From UBA6921 sp031363085 (GTDB lineage Bacteria; Pseudomonadota; Gammaproteobacteria; SG8-11), in the NCBI GenBank assembly GCA_031363085.1, contig JANLTU010000110.1:14662-78661 (forward strand): a DNA stretch of 64,000 nucleotides. The letters are read 5' to 3'. The translations under genes and the position numbers were made by a program. Below the pieces are notes generated by a model. It made no database searches. It was not told the DNA's origin and saw only the letters and a list, made by a program, of their open reading frames with translations. Each line of letters opens with the position of its first letter. Position 1 is the stretch's first letter. Positions 8,874 to 18,493 of this stretch are shown in pieces.

Positions 8874-9350
8874 CTACTTGGCAGGCGCTTGCATAAACGT
8901 GTCGACGTCTTTTGCATCGACTTGGTTAGCTTCCATTTTTTCCAGCGCCGGGTAGTTGGTCTGACCTTGATCGCTGGCGCGCGCGCGTTCGTCCTGGCGC
9001 AAGCCGCGTGCGGCGGCGGCACTGCTGCTGGCCGAAGCGCGGCGGCGCGCAGCGTCTTGGGCAGAGCCGTCCGGTCCTTTAATAACGGTAATTTTTTCTT
9101 GCGGTGGGGTGTTGCCCAGCAGCAACGAGGGTACCCAGCCGGTGTGTTGTTGGTAGCTGATCTTGACCCATTGCTCGGCGGTTGCAAGCCGCGTCAGCGC
9201 CTCACCTTTGCTGACAGTGGCCAATAGTTGTGCCTGGAACGAGGGGTTAGCGAAAATTTTCGCCTTGTTGCTTTGCACATACACGGTGTCGGCGGCGAAC
9301 GCGGTTGTGCTTGTGCACAACAGTGCGAGCGTGCAGAGAAATATTTTCAT
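8874..9350 (-). CDS. Exported bacterial SH3 (SH3b) domain protein
   Basis: A 158-residue protein with a signal peptide (MKIFLCTLALLCTSTTAFA). Residues 22-80 form an SH3b domain (VYVQSNKAKIFANPSFQAQ ... GEALTRL ... WVKISYQQHTGWVPSLLL), usually a peptidoglycan or protein-binding module. The C-terminal half is low in hydrophobic residues and rich in Ala, Ser and Arg, probably disordered. It is the second gene of the cyclase operon: the cyclase gene ends 65 bases upstream and the M48 gene starts 4 bases downstream. A wall-binding or adaptor role is inferred. Confidence 0.8.
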   Translation of the reverse strand: MKIFLCTLALLCTSTTAFAADTVYVQSNKAKIFANPSFQAQLLATVSKGEALTRLATAEQWVKISYQQHTGWVPSLLLGNTPPQEKITVIKGPDGSAQDAARRRASASSSAAAARGLRQDERARASDQGQTNYPALEKMEANQVDAKDVDTFMQAPAK

Positions 9351-9415
9351 GGCGGTGTCCTGCGATGGGTGTTGCTCAACCGAGTGCTATTAGATCGGCG
9401 CAACTGCAGCGGACT

Positions 9416-11602
9416 TTATTTGCTGCTGAGCGTGTAGGCACCGTCCCAGTCCGCCGCAGGCGGAGTCAGTTCGTATGCGTGGCAGCGGGCAATAAACAGT
9501 TCGCATAATCGATCCGCAGGCAAGCTTTCGTACACGGCGCGCGCCTCCAGCCAGCGGCGTTGCTGATAGAGTTCAAACCCGTGCGCGGTGGCTTCACATA
9601 CTAACCGTGCTGTGGCTGATGCTTCTGCGTTGGCAAACGGAAGCGGCGCGTACACGCGAATTGCGTGCGTTTTGCCTTTCACGCGCACGCTGTCCACCAG
9701 GCGGCAGGGAAATTCTGCCTGCACATGGGTGCGGGTATTTTCTGTGACCAATACCGGGCAGCCATAGGTTTTGGTGAGCCCCTCCAGGCGCGCGGCGAGA
9801 TTCACGTTGTCGCCGATGGCGGTGTAGGCGAGCTTTTTTTCCGAGCCGATGTTGCCCAGCACCGCCTCGCCGGTGTTGATGCCGATGCCGATGGAAATCG
9901 GCGCGATACCGCGTGCGGTAAGCCCGGTATTGACAGTTTGAAGGGCCTGCAACATGTCGAGCGCGGCGCGCACCGCGTGTAGCGCATGTTGCTCGTCGCG
10001 CACCGGCGCACCCCAGAAGGCCATGATCGCGTCGCCGATAAATTTGTCGATGGTCGCGTGGTGCGCGAATAACACGTCGGTCATCGCGGAAAAATACACG
10101 TTGAGCATTTCAACGACTTTTTCCGGCGAGAGCGTTTCCGACATGCTGGTGAAATTGCGGATGTCGGAAAACAGCACGCTGATGTTGGCGCGCAAGCCGA
10201 CCTCGGCCTCCAGGTAGTTTTCATATTTGTCGACCACCTCGGCGAGCACGGCGGGTGACACATATTGCGCAAGCACGCGGCGTACGCGCCGTTTGTCCTT
10301 GCCCTCGGTAAAAAACAAAAAACTGAACGCGGCGAACCAGGCGCAAAACGCACTCGCCATCGGCGCCAGCATGTCCACCACCACGCCGTAGCGGAATGCC
10401 AGCAACGCGCCCAAGCCAAACAGCAATAGCAGCACAAATAGCAACGCCAGTTTGACGCTCACGTGGCGCAACGCCAGCGCAGCCCAGGCACCCAGTAACG
10501 CAAGTATCAGGCTGATGCTCCACGTGATGGTGCCGGACAGCGGCCGCAAGAAATCACCGCTTAACAAATTGCCGGTCACCGATGCCTGCAAATAAACCCC
10601 GGCGGTTTTGGCCGACAGCGGCGTCGCTTTGAGATCTTGCACGCCCACGGCGTCGGCACCGATGAACACGATGCGGTCGGTGAATTCGTCGGGCTTGACC
10701 AGCAGATGCTCAACGTCGCCGGCATCGAGTTGCTTAAGCGCGGCAATCAGTCCGCTGTACGAGTAGGCGTTGAATTTTCCGTACTGATTGATGAGCAACT
10801 GGCCGGCGTGATCGAGCGGAATCCGGCGGGCATCGAGTGTCAGCGAGGCGGCTTGCCAGCGCAGCGTCGTCGGCCGCCATGTGTCGAGCACCGGCGCCAT
10901 TGCCAGCGACGGAAACAGATCGTTGCCATAGAGGTGCAGCAACTGCATGCGCCGGTAACGGCCGTCGCGATCCGGTTCCGCGCGCACCGCGCCCACGCCC
11001 TGCGCTGCTTGCCACAAACCATTGATGGGGAGTTCGGCCGCGTTGTATGTGCTTGCTGCCGTCAGCGCGGGTTCAATCTGCAACTGCTGTTGCAGCGACC
11101 AGCGCTGTATGAAATCGATGGGCAATTGCACTTGCGAGACACGCGCGTGCGCATCATCCGGCGGATGGGTGAGGAACTGCAAAGCGTGGTAGGTAAAACC
11201 AGTCTGGCGCGTACTGTCGATCAGACGCTGATCGTGGTCGGTCAGCGCAGCCGAACGATCCAGGTCGCGCTGGTTCTCGACAAATAACATATCGAACACC
11301 ACGGCGCGCGGTTTGCCGCGCATCAAAAAATCCAGCAGATCGGCATGCACCGAACGCGGCCACGGCCAGCGCCCGGCGTCGTGATTTAAATATTGCAACG
11401 AGGCTTCGTCGATCAGAATGACCGCGATTTCCGGCGGCGCGGGCTTGTCGGCATTGAACAGCCGCAGCCGCGCGTCGTAACTCATCCACTCCAACGGCTG
11501 CAAAACATCCAGCGCCGTTATGGCGCCGATCAACAGCACGCTGCTTACGGCCAAGGCCGTGCTCCACAGGGTGGTGATCACATGCGCGCGGGTTAAATTC
11601 AT
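9416..11602 (-). CDS. CHASE2-domain transmembrane class III adenylate cyclase
   Basis: A 728-residue sensor cyclase counted from the ATG at 11602; an in-frame start at 11650 would add 16 residues and neither has a strong ribosome site. Order: a membrane helix (8-31), a periplasmic CHASE2 domain (about 40-345, with VILIDEASLQ and RWPWPRSVHADLLDFL), three membrane helices (about 360-432) and a catalytic domain (about 470-640). Metal-binding Asp residues are D480 (LFSDIRNFT) and D524 (KFIGDAIMAFWG). K520 and D598 (IGDNVNLAAR) are the pair that selects ATP, so the product should be cAMP. It heads the SH3b/M48/FadL-like operon and is divergent from the Wsp operon. The sensed signal is unknown. Confidence 0.9.
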   Translation of the reverse strand: MNLTRAHVITTLWSTALAVSSVLLIGAITALDVLQPLEWMSYDARLRLFNADKPAPPEIAVILIDEASLQYLNHDAGRWPWPRSVHADLLDFLMRGKPRAVVFDMLFVENQRDLDRSAALTDHDQRLIDSTRQTGFTYHALQFLTHPPDDAHARVSQVQLPIDFIQRWSLQQQLQIEPALTAASTYNAAELPINGLWQAAQGVGAVRAEPDRDGRYRRMQLLHLYGNDLFPSLAMAPVLDTWRPTTLRWQAASLTLDARRIPLDHAGQLLINQYGKFNAYSYSGLIAALKQLDAGDVEHLLVKPDEFTDRIVFIGADAVGVQDLKATPLSAKTAGVYLQASVTGNLLSGDFLRPLSGTITWSISLILALLGAWAALALRHVSVKLALLFVLLLLFGLGALLAFRYGVVVDMLAPMASAFCAWFAAFSFLFFTEGKDKRRVRRVLAQYVSPAVLAEVVDKYENYLEAEVGLRANISVLFSDIRNFTSMSETLSPEKVVEMLNVYFSAMTDVLFAHHATIDKFIGDAIMAFWGAPVRDEQHALHAVRAALDMLQALQTVNTGLTARGIAPISIGIGINTGEAVLGNIGSEKKLAYTAIGDNVNLAARLEGLTKTYGCPVLVTENTRTHVQAEFPCRLVDSVRVKGKTHAIRVYAPLPFANAEASATARLVCEATAHGFELYQQRRWLEARAVYESLPADRLCELFIARCHAYELTPPAADWDGAYTLSSK

Positions 11603-11755
11603 CACAGTGCGTGTAACGGAAACGCCGCAGGGGACTTGAGATGGGCGCAAGCGCCGTGACAGCAGCAGCAGGGTGCGGATTCATTTTTTTCCGATACCGG
11701 CTATGCTCTAGTGCTGTGTATAGTATTTCTACAAAAAAGGGGCGGCGGGGGAATT

Positions 11756-13756
11756 ATGCAGAATGCATTTGCGCGGTTTCTGGCGTTGCGCAGTTGGTCG
11801 TTGCGTAGCAAAGTCAATTTGACGGTGGGTTTGAGTTTTTTGTTGGTGATGACCTTGGTGACCACCTACAACGCGCGCCGTGAAAACGCACGTTTGACGG
11901 AGTTAGCCGAAGAGCAGACCAAAGATCTAACGACGTTTTATTTCGATAGCCTGAACACCATGATGCTGACCGGCACCATGGATCAACGCACCATTCTGCG
12001 CAAGAAAGTTCTGGCGCGTCCCGAGGTGGTTGATGCGCGCGTGGTGCGCGGCGAGCCCGTCAAACAGCAGTTCGGCCCGGGCTATCCCGAAGAACAACCG
12101 TTGGACGATCTGGACCGACGCGCGCTGGCCGGCGAGGATATCTCCGTCATTGAAGACCGCGGCGGAAAACGCGTGTGGACGGTACTCACCGCGTTTCACG
12201 CAACTGAAAACACCCGCAACGTTAACTGTCTGCAATGCCATCACGTGACGTCGGGGGCAATCAACGGCGCTGTGCGCATCAGTGTCTCGCTGGCCAAAAT
12301 CGACGCGTCGGTGCAGCAGGAAATGTTGGTGTCAATTCTTGCCAATTTCGCATTGTTGGCGACCGGGTTGTTGTTGGTGAATGTGGTGATGCGCACCTGG
12401 GTGACCAATCCGCTGTCGAAACTGATGCAGGTGGTGAACCGGCGTGCGGCTGGCGAGGAAAGCGTGCGCGCCGATGTGACCAGCGATGATGAAGTCGGCC
12501 GGCTTGCGGCCGCCTTCAACACGCTGGCGGAAAATATCATGATCGGCGCCAAGCGTGAGCACGACTCGGCGGAAGAGTTACGTGCAAAAGTCGCGCGGCT
12601 GCTGGACGTGATCCATAAAGTGACCGACGGCGACTACGACGTCGATGTCGGTTTTAACGGCAAAGACGCCATCGGCGAACTGGCCGGTAATTTGCAGATC
12701 ATGATCACCTACATCCGCAACTCCATCGAAGAAAAACGTGTGGCGGTGGAAACCTTGCGCCGCCACGTGGACGAAATTCTCGGTGTGGTCACTAAGGCGG
12801 CCGAGGGCAATCTAACCGGGCGCATCACTGTGGCAAATACCGACGCCATCGGACAATTGGCCAGTGGCGTGCAGCGCATGATCGACAGCCTGAACAGCTT
12901 GGTGGCGCAGGTGCAACGATCCGGTATCCAGGTGGCGTCGTCGACCACCGAAATCGCCGCAACTTCCAAGCAACAGGACGCCACCGCCGCCGAGCAGGCC
13001 ACCACTACCAATGAAATTGTCACGACCGCAACCCAAATATCGGCAACTTCGAAAGAGCTGGAAAAAACCATGCATGAAGTGGCAGGTATTGCCGAAGTCG
13101 CGGCGCGCTCGGCAACGCTCGGGCAGGCCGGTTTGACGCGCATGCAAACCACCATGGGACAGATTGTAGATGCCTCCGGTTCGATTGGTGCCAAACTTGA
13201 AATCCTGAACGAAAAAGCCGGCAACATCGGCATGGTGGTGACCACCATCAACAAGGTCGCGGATCAAACCAATCTGCTGTCACTCAACGCCGCCATCGAA
13301 GCCGAAAAAGCCGGCGAATATGGTTTCGGCTTCGCGGTGGTGGCGCGCGAAATTCGCCGCCTGGCCGATCAAACCGCAGTTGCGACGCTCGACATCGAAC
13401 AGTCGGTGAAAGAAATGCAAAGCGCGGTCTCGGCCGGCGTGATGAGCATGGAAAAATTTTCCGATCAGGTGCGCCGCAGCGTGGAAGACGTGACGCAGGT
13501 GAGCCGGCAACTGGCACAGGTGATCGATCAGGTGCAGGAGCTACGACCGCGTTTCGAATCGGTGCATCAGAGCATGCATTTGCAGGCGCAGGGCGCGGAA
13601 CATATTCATCAGTCGATGACGGTACTGAACGAGTCGGCGCAGCACACAGCAGACTCGATTCGCCAGTCCAACTCTGCCATCGAGCGCCTCAATGACGCGG
13701 CGCATACGTTGCAAAACGGCGTGACCAAGTTCAAGGTGCGTAAAGACGTGGAGTAG
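11756..13756 (+). CDS. wspA: Wsp-type methyl-accepting chemoreceptor with a periplasmic c-type heme motif
   Basis: A 666-residue receptor. The ATG at 11756 is preceded by a G-rich ribosome site; a start at 11711 would add 15 unlikely residues. Order: TM1 (about 19-38), periplasmic sensor (39-188), TM2 (about 189-212), HAMP (213-265), a second and third HAMP-like segment (about 280-390), and a signalling domain whose hairpin tip reads KVADQTNLLSLNAAIEAEKA. The sensor contains C158-L-Q-C161-H162, a CxxCH covalent heme c site, on the periplasmic side where c-type maturation occurs. The gene is first in an operon that ends in a diguanylate cyclase, as in Pseudomonas wsp. The classical WspA sensor is not, to my knowledge, a heme protein, so the input may differ here. 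Confidence 0.87.
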   Translation: MQNAFARFLALRSWSLRSKVNLTVGLSFLLVMTLVTTYNARRENARLTELAEEQTKDLTTFYFDSLNTMMLTGTMDQRTILRKKVLARPEVVDARVVRGEPVKQQFGPGYPEEQPLDDLDRRALAGEDISVIEDRGGKRVWTVLTAFHATENTRNVNCLQCHHVTSGAINGAVRISVSLAKIDASVQQEMLVSILANFALLATGLLLVNVVMRTWVTNPLSKLMQVVNRRAAGEESVRADVTSDDEVGRLAAAFNTLAENIMIGAKREHDSAEELRAKVARLLDVIHKVTDGDYDVDVGFNGKDAIGELAGNLQIMITYIRNSIEEKRVAVETLRRHVDEILGVVTKAAEGNLTGRITVANTDAIGQLASGVQRMIDSLNSLVAQVQRSGIQVASSTTEIAATSKQQDATAAEQATTTNEIVTTATQISATSKELEKTMHEVAGIAEVAARSATLGQAGLTRMQTTMGQIVDASGSIGAKLEILNEKAGNIGMVVTTINKVADQTNLLSLNAAIEAEKAGEYGFGFAVVAREIRRLADQTAVATLDIEQSVKEMQSAVSAGVMSMEKFSDQVRRSVEDVTQVSRQLAQVIDQVQELRPRFESVHQSMHLQAQGAEHIHQSMTVLNESAQHTADSIRQSNSAIERLNDAAHTLQNGVTKFKVRKDVE

Positions 13757-13760
13757 CCCG

Positions 13761-14207
13761 ATGTTGTATTTACTTTTCCACGTTAAAGACGAAAGCTACG
13801 CGGTGAATGTACGCGAGGTGATCGAAGTTGTTCCCCGAGCTAAATTGCGCTCCATACCCAAGGCGCCGGACTATGTCGCCGGCTTGCTCAATTATCGCGG
13901 CGCAAGTGTGCCGGTGCTTGACCTTTGCATGCTGATGCACGACCAGAAATGCGCGTCGGTGTTCGGCAGCCGGATTGTGTTGGTGCAGTATCCCGACGCG
14001 CGCGCTGCGCTACGGGTGTTGGGGCTGTTAGCGGAGCAGGTGACCGATACCATGCAATGCGCCGCCGAGGAATTTTGCCCCAGTACGTTGGTGCATACCT
14101 CGGCGCCGTATTTACGCGAAGTAATCACCTATCGTGATCGTTTGGTGCAGCGTGTCGATGTCGGCATATTGCTCCCTGATGAAGTTCAAGCGCTGCTGTT
14201 TCAATAA
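13761..14207 (+). CDS. wspB: CheW-like adaptor (WspB)
   Basis: A 148-residue single-domain CheW protein (MLYLLFHVKDESYAVNVREV, then a PKAPDYVAGLLNYRGASVPVLDL block matching the P5/CheW core). CheW proteins bridge receptor tips and the CheA kinase. It starts 4 bases after the wspA stop and ends 2 bases before the next gene, so it is tightly co-transcribed. The position between receptor and CheR matches WspB. The length is normal for an isolated CheW domain. Confidence 0.9.
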   Translation: MLYLLFHVKDESYAVNVREVIEVVPRAKLRSIPKAPDYVAGLLNYRGASVPVLDLCMLMHDQKCASVFGSRIVLVQYPDARAALRVLGLLAEQVTDTMQCAAEEFCPSTLVHTSAPYLREVITYRDRLVQRVDVGILLPDEVQALLFQ

Positions 14208-14209
14208 TC

Positions 14210-15475
14210 ATGTCGTTCAAGGCCATCAAAGATTTGTTAAAGCAAACCATCGGACTGAATATCAGTACGGTGGGTGCATCGAACTTCGAACGCGCGGTGC
14301 GGCAACGCATGAGTGCGTTGGAAATTTATGACGTGCATGCTTACAGCGTGGCACTGCGGCAGGTGGACGAGCTGCGCGAGCTCATCGACGAAGTCATTGT
14401 GCCGGAAACTTGGTTTTTCCGGAATCCCGCATCGTTTACCGCCCTGCAACAGTTCGCCAGCACGCACTGGCCGGGGCGCAGTAATGGAAAAAAACTCAGG
14501 GTGTTGAGCATGCCTTGCTCCACGGGTGAGGAACCTTACACCATTGCCATGGCCCTGGATCAGGCTGGGTTGCAACCCAACGAATATCAAATTGACGCGT
14601 TCGATATCAGTCAGCGCTTGCTGACCAAGGCCAAACGCGGCGTGTACGGACGCAACTCGTTTCGCAACAAAGAAAACGAATTCCGCGACCAGTATTTCGA
14701 TTTGGTCGGCGGCCTCTATGTGTTAAACGACAAGATGCGCAACGCGGTTAATTTTCAGCAAGGTAACTTGCTGGACAAATATTTTGGCGTCGGCCGACAA
14801 ACCTACGATGTGATTTTTTGCCGGAATTTACTGATTTATTTTGACCGGGACACGCAGAATGCCGCCCTGAAAAAATTTCATACCATGCTGACGGACGACG
14901 GCCTGATGTTGCTTGGGCATGCCGAGACGCCGGATTTTCTGCGCGGCAACTTTACCCGCTCGGAGTACGTGCGTTCGTTCTCCTACAGTAAGGCGGCGCC
15001 GAGCACCAAACCGGTTAAGTCGAGCACGCGGTTTGCCGTGCTGACGCCAGCGCCTGCCGCGCCGAAAAAAACCGCACCACCATCGCCGCGTACCAAGCCG
15101 AACATGGCATTTTTGGAAACCGCCGCGCCCAAACATGCCGAGCCGTTGCCGCAAACCGACGCGGCGGTGCTGCGCGATGCGGCACGCTTGGCCAATCGGG
15201 GCGAATTACGCGAAGCCGGCACCTTGTGCGAAAATTATTTACGGCAAAATCCAACATCAGCTCAGGCGTATTATCTGCTGGGTTTGGTGCGCGAAGCCGA
15301 AGGCAAGCACTCGTTGGTGGGGGAGTTATTCAAAAAAGCGGTGTATCTGGATCCCAACCATTACGAGGCGATGATTCACTTGGCACTGCATCTGGTACGT
15401 TACGGCGATGCCGACAGCGCCAAGAATTTGCAACAGCGTGCGCACCGGGTATTGAACCGGAAAAAGCCGGAATAA
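14210..15475 (+). CDS. wspC: CheR-type receptor methyltransferase with C-terminal TPR (WspC)
   Basis: A 421-residue SAM-dependent glutamate methyltransferase that would methylate the WspA receptor. The N-terminal CheR helical domain (1-75) has the conserved FFRNPASF segment. The SAM site shows VLSMPCSTGEEPYTIAMAL (about residues 101-119) and the later CRNLLIYF motif. After a proline/alanine-rich linker (about 265-310) the C-terminus contains TPR repeats (LCENYLRQNPTSAQAYYLLG and LFKKAVYLDPNHYEAM). A CheR-TPR fusion is the normal WspC form and helps bind receptor. It begins 2 bases after wspB. Confidence 0.93.
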   Translation: MSFKAIKDLLKQTIGLNISTVGASNFERAVRQRMSALEIYDVHAYSVALRQVDELRELIDEVIVPETWFFRNPASFTALQQFASTHWPGRSNGKKLRVLSMPCSTGEEPYTIAMALDQAGLQPNEYQIDAFDISQRLLTKAKRGVYGRNSFRNKENEFRDQYFDLVGGLYVLNDKMRNAVNFQQGNLLDKYFGVGRQTYDVIFCRNLLIYFDRDTQNAALKKFHTMLTDDGLMLLGHAETPDFLRGNFTRSEYVRSFSYSKAAPSTKPVKSSTRFAVLTPAPAAPKKTAPPSPRTKPNMAFLETAAPKHAEPLPQTDAAVLRDAARLANRGELREAGTLCENYLRQNPTSAQAYYLLGLVREAEGKHSLVGELFKKAVYLDPNHYEAMIHLALHLVRYGDADSAKNLQQRAHRVLNRKKPE

Positions 15476-15551
15476 ATCGCTCCATATAATATTGGACATG
15501 CAAGCGTAAATTTTACTGGCAGGATGTACGCAGAACCGGAAGAATTCGCTA

Positions 15552-16250
15552 ATGACGAGCCACGGCCCCAAGCACAACCCGCCCAGCGCTGAAGTCATCA
15601 ATTGCTGGAACAGCATCGGTGTATGGGGCCGGGAACGGCCGCGTTGTCCGCTGTTGCTGGAGGTTATTCATTGCCGTAACTGCGAAAAATACATCGCTGC
15701 CGGGCAGCGCGCACTGCAACGCACCCTGCCTGAGGAGTACCAGCAGGAGTGGACGCGCTTACTGGCACGCAAAAAAGACGTCGATAGCGGGCACCCTCTG
15801 ACTGTCATTATTTTCCGCGTCGGCGACGAATGGTTTTCATTGCCGGTCAATTATCTGCAGCAAGTCGAGACGCGGCGCGTGATTCATAGCATTCCGCACC
15901 GCAACTCCGCCATGGTTAAAGGCGTCGTTAACGTCGCCGGCGAAGTAAAAATGTGTTTTTCACTGGGCGCGTTGCTCGGCATCGAGCGGGCGTCAATGCT
16001 TGACTCAACCCAACGCACGGCGGTTTATGAAGGCTTGATCGTGCTCAAGAACGGCAAGCACAGTTACGTATTTCCGGTGACCGAGGTGCTGGAGCTGACG
16101 CGCATTTCGCTTGAAGAACTAAAAGCCGTTCCCTCCACGGTCTCCGCGCTTGCGGCCAGTTATTTACTGGGTTTGGCGCAGCACGGTGAATTACGCGTCG
16201 GGCATTTGGACGCCGATCTGATCATGGCTGGTTTCGAGCGTAGCCTCTGA
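15552..16250 (+). CDS. wspD: CheW-like adaptor with Cys-rich N-terminus (WspD)
   Basis: A 232-residue adaptor. The CheW domain occupies roughly residues 75-225 (TVIIFRVGDEWFSLPVNYLQ, then HRNSAMVKGVVNVAGEVKMC). The first 50 residues carry four cysteines, C18, C32, C41 and C44, spaced C-x13-C-x8-C-x2-C. A similar cysteine-bearing N-terminus exists, as far as I recall, in other WspD proteins, so a structural zinc or redox site is possible. It starts 76 bases after wspC and overlaps the kinase gene by one base (TGATG), so translation is coupled. Confidence 0.88.
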   Translation: MTSHGPKHNPPSAEVINCWNSIGVWGRERPRCPLLLEVIHCRNCEKYIAAGQRALQRTLPEEYQQEWTRLLARKKDVDSGHPLTVIIFRVGDEWFSLPVNYLQQVETRRVIHSIPHRNSAMVKGVVNVAGEVKMCFSLGALLGIERASMLDSTQRTAVYEGLIVLKNGKHSYVFPVTEVLELTRISLEELKAVPSTVSALAASYLLGLAQHGELRVGHLDADLIMAGFERSL

Positions 16251-18493
16251 TGCGTAAAGATTACGGCAAAAATCTCAGTGAGCTGTCGATGATGGAGTTG
16301 TTTCAAGTCGAGATCGAGACGCAAGCTGAAACCTTGACCGGCGGATTGCTGAGCCTGGAAAAAAATCCGGCCCAGCCTGCGGTGGTCGAGTCATTGATGC
16401 GCGCCGCACATTCGCTTAAGGGGGCTTCGCGTTTGGTGGGTTTGCGCGCGCTGGAGCGGATTGCGCACGTGCTCGAAGACGTGTTCGTTGCCGCGCAAAA
16501 AAACGCCATCATGATCGGCTCGGATGCGGTGGATATCTGTTTGCATGCGGTGGATCTCATGAAGCTCGTCGCGCTGGGTAACGAATCCGCCGACGCAGGC
16601 GCAGCTTGGGGGGCGAAGATTGACAGTATCGTAAGCGCGCTGAAGTCGGTGCGGCAGGGGCAGGTACTGCCGGCTTTACGCCCCCTGCCCGCCGAGGCTA
16701 TTCCCGTGTCGACGCCGCCGCTCGAATGGCCGGTCGCCGAAGATTCCGAACGCGTGCTGCGGGTCAGCGCAGACCGCTTGAATCGCATTCTGGGTTTGAG
16801 CAGTGAGTTGGTGGTGGACGTGCGTCAGGCGCAGACCCAGGTGCAGGCGTTGTTGCACATGAAGAAGAAACACGCCGATGTTTTGCAGACGCTGGATATG
16901 TTGCGTGATGCCTTGTCGAGTCTTGGCGCCAATGAGCGCGCCAGCATCTATCTGGCGCAATTGCGCAAACGCGCAACTGATTTCCGGCAACTGTTGGCAG
17001 AACAACTGGCGGAGGCCGATGCGTTCGACCGGCGCTTAGGCACCACCACTGCACGCGTGCATCGCGAGGTGATTTTGACGCGCATGCGGCCGTTAGCCGA
17101 CGGGGTGCAGGGATTTCAGCGTATGGTGCGCGACTTGGCGCGTGCCACCGGCAAAAAAGTCGAGTTGCGTATTCATGGCCTGCGTACCGAACTTGATCGT
17201 GATGTACTGGAAAAACTCGAAGCACCGCTGACACACTTGATTCGCAACGCCATTGATCATGGCATTGAACCCCCGGCCGAACGGCGTGCGCGCAACAAGC
17301 CCGAACACGGCACGGTGCAATTGGCCGCCAGCTACAGCGGCGGCATGTTGTTGATCGTGCTGGAAGACGACGGGCGGGGTGTGGATATCGAGCAACTGAA
17401 GAGGAAGATCGTCGAACGTGGCTTGACGCCCGCCGACATGGTCGAGCGTTTGAACGTTGACGAATTGATCGAGTTTTTATTTCTGCCCAAATTTTCCACG
17501 CGCGATACCTTGACTGAGTTGTCCGGTCGCGGAGTCGGCCTGGACATAGTGCGTGAGGCGGTGCAGGCGCTGGGTGGAACAGTCAAGACCAGCACCAACC
17601 CGGGTCGGGGTGCGCGTTTTACGCTGCACTTGCCAATTACCTTGTCGTTGATCCCGGCCTTGCTCGTGGCGATCGGGCAGGAAAGCTATGCGTTTCCATT
17701 GGCACGTATCGACCGCTTGTTGAACATTGCGCCCACCCAGGTGCAATACATCGAAGGCCACCAATACACGGTGATTGATGGCGATAATGTTGGCTTGGTG
17801 GACGCATGCAGTTTGTTTGGCAAAAAATCGGAACTCGAAACCCACTCGCATCTGGACGTGGTGGTATTAAGCGACCGGCTTAGTCGTTATGGTGTGGTAG
17901 TGGATCGTATTGTTGGCGAACGCGTGTTGGCGGTGCAGAGCCTGGACGCGCGTCTGGGCAAGGTGCGCGACATCAGCGCCGCCGCGTTGCTGGAAGACGG
18001 CACGCCAACTTTGATCATCGACGTCGACGACTTCGTGCGCTCCATCGATCACGCGCGCCGTGGCGGCACGCTCCAGCACATGGACGAATGGGCCGACAAT
18101 CTAAAGAGTAAAATCGAGAAGCGCGTGCTGGTGGTGGACGACTCCATCACCGTGCGCGGTGTGGAAGCCAAATTGCTTGAGATGCACGGCTATGTGGTTG
18201 CGACGGCGGTGGATGGCATGGATGGCTGGAATCGCGTGCGCAGCGAGCGTTTTGATTTAGTGATCACTGATGTCGACATGCCGCGCATGGACGGTGTTGA
18301 ATTGGTTGATATGATCAAACACGACCCGCAGTTGAAAGTCATTCCGGTCATGATCGTGTCGTACAAGGATCGGCCGGAAGACCGGCAGCGCGGTTTGGAA
18401 GCAGGTGCGGACTATTATCTGACCAAAGGTAGTTTTCACGATGAAACCTTGATCGACGCCGTTATCGACCTGATCGGCAGGGCTGGGAGTTAA
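16250..18493 (+). CDS. wspE: Hybrid CheA kinase with C-terminal receiver (WspE)
   Basis: A 747-residue histidine kinase. The Hpt domain at the N-terminus has the phosphorylated H54 (AAHSLKGASRLVGL). No separate P2 domain is obvious. The dimerisation and CheA-type ATPase follow, with N-box HLIRNAIDHGIEPPAERR and G-boxes LEDDGRGVD and GRGVGLDIV. A CheW-like P5 domain (about 470-600) then leads to a receiver whose phospho-acceptor is D674 (LVITDVDMPRMDG). This layout is that of WspE, which passes phosphate to WspR and WspF. The start codon overlaps the wspD stop and the stop abuts the wspF ATG. Confidence 0.94.
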   Translation: MRKDYGKNLSELSMMELFQVEIETQAETLTGGLLSLEKNPAQPAVVESLMRAAHSLKGASRLVGLRALERIAHVLEDVFVAAQKNAIMIGSDAVDICLHAVDLMKLVALGNESADAGAAWGAKIDSIVSALKSVRQGQVLPALRPLPAEAIPVSTPPLEWPVAEDSERVLRVSADRLNRILGLSSELVVDVRQAQTQVQALLHMKKKHADVLQTLDMLRDALSSLGANERASIYLAQLRKRATDFRQLLAEQLAEADAFDRRLGTTTARVHREVILTRMRPLADGVQGFQRMVRDLARATGKKVELRIHGLRTELDRDVLEKLEAPLTHLIRNAIDHGIEPPAERRARNKPEHGTVQLAASYSGGMLLIVLEDDGRGVDIEQLKRKIVERGLTPADMVERLNVDELIEFLFLPKFSTRDTLTELSGRGVGLDIVREAVQALGGTVKTSTNPGRGARFTLHLPITLSLIPALLVAIGQESYAFPLARIDRLLNIAPTQVQYIEGHQYTVIDGDNVGLVDACSLFGKKSELETHSHLDVVVLSDRLSRYGVVVDRIVGERVLAVQSLDARLGKVRDISAAALLEDGTPTLIIDVDDFVRSIDHARRGGTLQHMDEWADNLKSKIEKRVLVVDDSITVRGVEAKLLEMHGYVVATAVDGMDGWNRVRSERFDLVITDVDMPRMDGVELVDMIKHDPQLKVIPVMIVSYKDRPEDRQRGLEAGADYYLTKGSFHDETLIDAVIDLIGRAGS

